Source of the DNA: Candidatus Saccharimonadota bacterium
GTDB taxonomy: Bacteria > Patescibacteriota > Saccharimonadia > Saccharimonadales > UBA4665
Direction of reading: 5' to 3'
DNA: 7,965 bases
Assembly (NCBI GenBank): GCA_028289265.1
Contig: JAQGGU010000036.1
Span: 1-7,965 of the forward strand
Shown: positions 6,363 to 7,965 of the stretch, in pieces
How the letters are laid out: every line of letters starts with the position of its first letter
Position numbering within the stretch: position 1 is the stretch's first letter
Translations under genes and position numbers: made by a program
The notes under the pieces: model-generated
What the model saw: the letters and a program-made list of their open reading frames with translations, nothing else
Database searches by the model: none
Told to the model about the DNA's origin: nothing

Positions 6363-7322
6363 TTATTTGGACTTTTCGACTTCTTTCAGCTCCTTGGCAA
6401 GCAGCCGCCGTATTTTTTCGGGAACGAGAGGAGCGGCCATTTCCGCGTCTGCTATTACCGAAGGGGCATGGGAAGCAAGTTGCATTTCCGCTTCTTCAAA
6501 ATCAGAGAAAATGACGCGCATATGTTGCTCGACGACCGAGTGATCAAAAAAGTGGTCGTTTGCCGTCGCGACATGCCACACCGGCAAATCAACGGTCCGG
6601 TCGCAGTTATCTAGGTCCAGGAATTCATGGCTCGTAAACCAGTGTGTCCGCACGTGATTCTGATGCCAAAGCACTACCTCGAAGTCCATCATCCGATTGA
6701 ATTCCTCACGATCGGTGACGGCCGCAAATTTCTTTTTGGCATTATAGGTCTTAGCGTAAGCAAGCCTGAGTACAGGAGCTGTTATGGCAGTGTAGCGAAA
6801 GATGAAGGCCGGCAGTTTGTATGACAATATCTTGGCAGTGGTGCGGTAGACTCGTCGGCGCGTGGGTGAAAAAAGAAAGTCATCGCGGTGCGCGAAGCCC
6901 ACAAGACTAATGAGTAAGTCGACCTTTGCCGTAAGATCCGGGTAGCGTTGCAGCATCCGCGTAATAACGACGAATCCAAAACTTATCCCGACAAGTGTTA
7001 CTTTTTTCTTACGCTTGTAGCGCCACTTGATAAACGCAGCCATGTAATCAGCCATGGCGTCAATTGTTGGCTTTTGTCCTACCTTATAGAAGCTGTCCAT
7101 GCCGCCAAAACCAGGTAAGTCGGGCATAGTCACCGTCCCGTACTCGCTTAAAACGTTCATTAGTCCCCACCAACGCTCCAGTGTCGAGTGATGGCCATAG
7201 ACAAACAGTATTTCACGCTTACCCTTGCCCTGCGGGGGAATATGCAACATACGTCCCTCAAGACCGCTGATGTTTAGCGGCACTATGAAATCTGCCGGAT
7301 CCAAATTCTTTTTTGCCATCAT
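6363..7322 (-). CDS. Alpha/beta hydrolase fold protein
   Basis: Serine hydrolase of the alpha/beta fold, 319 residues, no signal peptide. Seen: strand and oxyanion region ILFVYGHHS (38-46), a strand TVTMPDLPGFGG (63-74), the nucleophile elbow VGISFGF (111-117) with Ser114, a cap region rich in Arg/Lys/Tyr (about 145-235), the acid in TANDHFFD (Asp256 or Asp260), and His285 in ASHAPS. The triad is therefore complete. It leads the minus-strand cluster of two PimA-like glycosyltransferases and a PerM-like permease, so a lipid or glycolipid ester substrate is an attractive guess, but the sequence does not fix it. The start has two adjacent ATG codons (7322 and 7319) and no clear Shine-Dalgarno; a good promoter lies just upstream. 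It ends in TAA. Esterase, lipase or acyltransferase activity are all possible. Confidence 0.88.
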   Translation of the reverse strand: MMAKKNLDPADFIVPLNISGLEGRMLHIPPQGKGKREILFVYGHHSTLERWWGLMNVLSEYGTVTMPDLPGFGGMDSFYKVGQKPTIDAMADYMAAFIKWRYKRKKKVTLVGISFGFVVITRMLQRYPDLTAKVDLLISLVGFAHRDDFLFSPTRRRVYRTTAKILSYKLPAFIFRYTAITAPVLRLAYAKTYNAKKKFAAVTDREEFNRMMDFEVVLWHQNHVRTHWFTSHEFLDLDNCDRTVDLPVWHVATANDHFFDHSVVEQHMRVIFSDFEEAEMQLASHAPSVIADAEMAAPLVPEKIRRLLAKELKEVEKSK

Positions 7323-7335
7323 AATTCTTGTGAAA

Positions 7336-7364
7336 ACTGTACCTCAATAGCATTGCCGTGGCAA
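7336..7364 (-). promoter_or_regulatory. Promoter of the alpha/beta hydrolase-glycosyltransferase cluster
   Basis: Minus strand: TTGCCA (7359-7364, 5 of 6 to the -35 consensus), a 17-nt spacer, then TACAGT (7336-7341, 4 of 6 to the -10). Initiation near 7329 leaves an untranslated leader of about 7 nt before the ATG at 7322. Spacing is ideal and the position fits the first gene of the cluster. Confidence 0.55.
7353..7364. repeat. Short palindrome TTGCC-GT-GGCAA in the divergent spacer
   Basis: Perfect 5-bp inverted arms around a 2-nt centre. The right arm coincides with the -35 hexamer of the minus-strand promoter, and the palindrome lies between two divergent genes, a position typical for an operator. 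At this length it can arise by chance, and no regulator gene is adjacent. Confidence 0.25.
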
Positions 7365-7390
7365 GCAAGCCCGCATTTAAAAATATTAGG

Positions 7391-7396
7391 TATAAT
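7391..7396 (+). promoter_or_regulatory. TATAAT -10 element of the carboxypeptidase gene
   Basis: A consensus TATAAT 7 nt before the GTG at 7404 predicts transcription starting on or within a nucleotide of the start codon, i.e. a leaderless message. No -35 match is found at 16-18 nt. This element helps choose the GTG over the in-frame ATG at 7395, which overlaps the hexamer itself. Confidence 0.55.
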
Positions 7397-7403
7397 GGGT
7401 AAT

Positions 7404-7965
7404 GTGAAACGTCGACCTCTCTTACTGATACTACTCTGCATAATAATCGCGTGTACCTGCGGCTACTTCCTGTTCAAGGGAGATGATTCTGCTTCAAGCA
7501 GCCAGTCAAGCGCCAAGACTACGGATGGCAAAGAAGCAGATAACACCTTGAAGCAGCCGACGTTCAATACCAAGCAGCACTCACTTACAGAGCCGACAAG
7601 TATATGGGTCGTCGTCAATAAAAAACTGCCACTACAACCCAAGACATATACGCCTACCGACCTAGTCGTTCCAAACATACAACTGCGCTCTAATATAACG
7701 AGCGACGAACGCCAGGTACGGCAAGTAACCGCCACCGCCTTGGCGTCACTAGCTGCAGCAGCCAAAAAAGATGACGTCACACTGACACTTGAAAGTGGCT
7801 ACCGCTCCTATAATATGCAGGTCGGTCTGTACAACCGCTATGTAAGCCAACAAGGACAGGCTGTCGCAGACTCCCAGAGTGCCAGGGCAGGGCATAGCGA
7901 ACACCAGACGGGTCTGGTAGCGGACCTGGGCGGCGTAACCCGGCCGGGCTGCAACGTCGAAGCCT
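7404..7965 (+). CDS. M15B/VanY-type D-alanyl-D-alanine carboxypeptidase (3' end outside window)
   Basis: Envelope zinc peptidase that trims the terminal D-Ala from peptidoglycan stem peptides. From the GTG: a basic start (Lys2, Arg3, Arg4), a hydrophobic segment (about 5-24) acting as membrane anchor, a Ser/Lys-rich low-complexity linker (27-60), then the M15B domain with IWVVVNKKLPL (67-77), LESGYRSYNMQ (129-139) and SARAGHSEHQTG (159-170). His167 and Asp174 are the expected zinc ligands (SEHxxGLxxDL). The catalytic Glu and third ligand, near a WxxxH motif, lie beyond the window. IIAC at 14-17 could be a lipobox, but the hydrophobic run continues past the Cys, so a plain transmembrane anchor is equally likely. 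An in-frame ATG at 7395 would add MGN. The gene is divergent from the hydrolase cluster; 187 codons are visible without a stop. Confidence 0.92.
   Translation, partial: MKRRPLLLILLCIIIACTCGYFLFKGDDSASSSQSSAKTTDGKEADNTLKQPTFNTKQHSLTEPTSIWVVVNKKLPLQPKTYTPTDLVVPNIQLRSNITSDERQVRQVTATALASLAAAAKKDDVTLTLESGYRSYNMQVGLYNRYVSQQGQAVADSQSARAGHSEHQTGLVADLGGVTRPGCNVEA

Noticed and set aside
7402..7407. ATG at 7402 as start of the carboxypeptidase
   Set aside because: It is followed at once by TGA and is in the wrong frame; the GTG at 7404 (or the ATG at 7395) opens the real frame.
7463..7780. 105-codon open frame on the minus strand
   Set aside because: It lies wholly opposite the carboxypeptidase domain, which has clear catalytic motifs; the antisense frame has no recognisable features.

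Overview
The window looks like a chromosomal stretch of a small-genome bacterium, most likely of the Candidatus Saccharibacteria (TM7)/Patescibacteria type. This is inference from gene style, not from a marker search. The grounds are: a cysteinyl-tRNA synthetase with the unusual zinc-site context HIPVHHTNEI, a lineage-flavoured DHH phosphoesterase, paired PimA-like glycosyltransferases beside a PerM/AI-2E permease, dense packing with overlapping genes, roughly 50% GC by eye, and several start codons lying 6-8 nt behind a -10-like hexamer (probable leaderless transcripts). All three stop codons end genes here (TAG, TAA, TGA), so the standard code is assumed.

Plus strand, left part (2-2932): the 3' part of a DHH/DHHA1 nanoRNase-like phosphoesterase runs in from the left edge. 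A 175-nt spacer (995-1169) follows. It holds a candidate promoter, a possible 12-codon leader ORF, an intrinsic terminator and a competing antiterminator pairing. Then come a 114-residue protein of unknown function with a strong Shine-Dalgarno sequence and a complete cysS. The spacer reads like an attenuator in front of the unknown gene and cysS.

Minus strand, middle and right (7322 down to 2913): four genes in one direction, alpha/beta hydrolase -> GT4 glycosyltransferase A -> GT4 glycosyltransferase B -> AI-2E/PerM-type membrane protein. Gaps are 28 and 12 nt, and the intact frame of GT-A would overlap GT-B by 19 nt. Both glycosyltransferases resemble the PimA/PimB kind, which glycosylate lipids on the inner face of the membrane, so an envelope glycolipid role is a reasonable inference. 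The permease gene is convergent with cysS and overlaps it tail to tail by 20 nt.

The most striking feature is GT-A. Its frame is closed by TAA after 313 codons, but the same frame continues, uninterrupted by indels, through a second TAA ten codons on and then a normal GT4 C-terminal tail to 5174. It appears to be a recently broken (or recoded) gene with both halves otherwise preserved.

Right edge (7404-7965, plus strand): the start of a divergent, membrane-anchored M15B/VanY-type D-Ala-D-Ala carboxypeptidase, cut by the window end. The 81-nt divergent spacer holds a good minus-strand promoter (TTGCCA-17-TACAGT), a plus-strand TATAAT and a small palindrome over the -35. No tRNA, rRNA, CRISPR array, IS element or phage gene was seen, and no gene-free stretch exceeds 300 nt.
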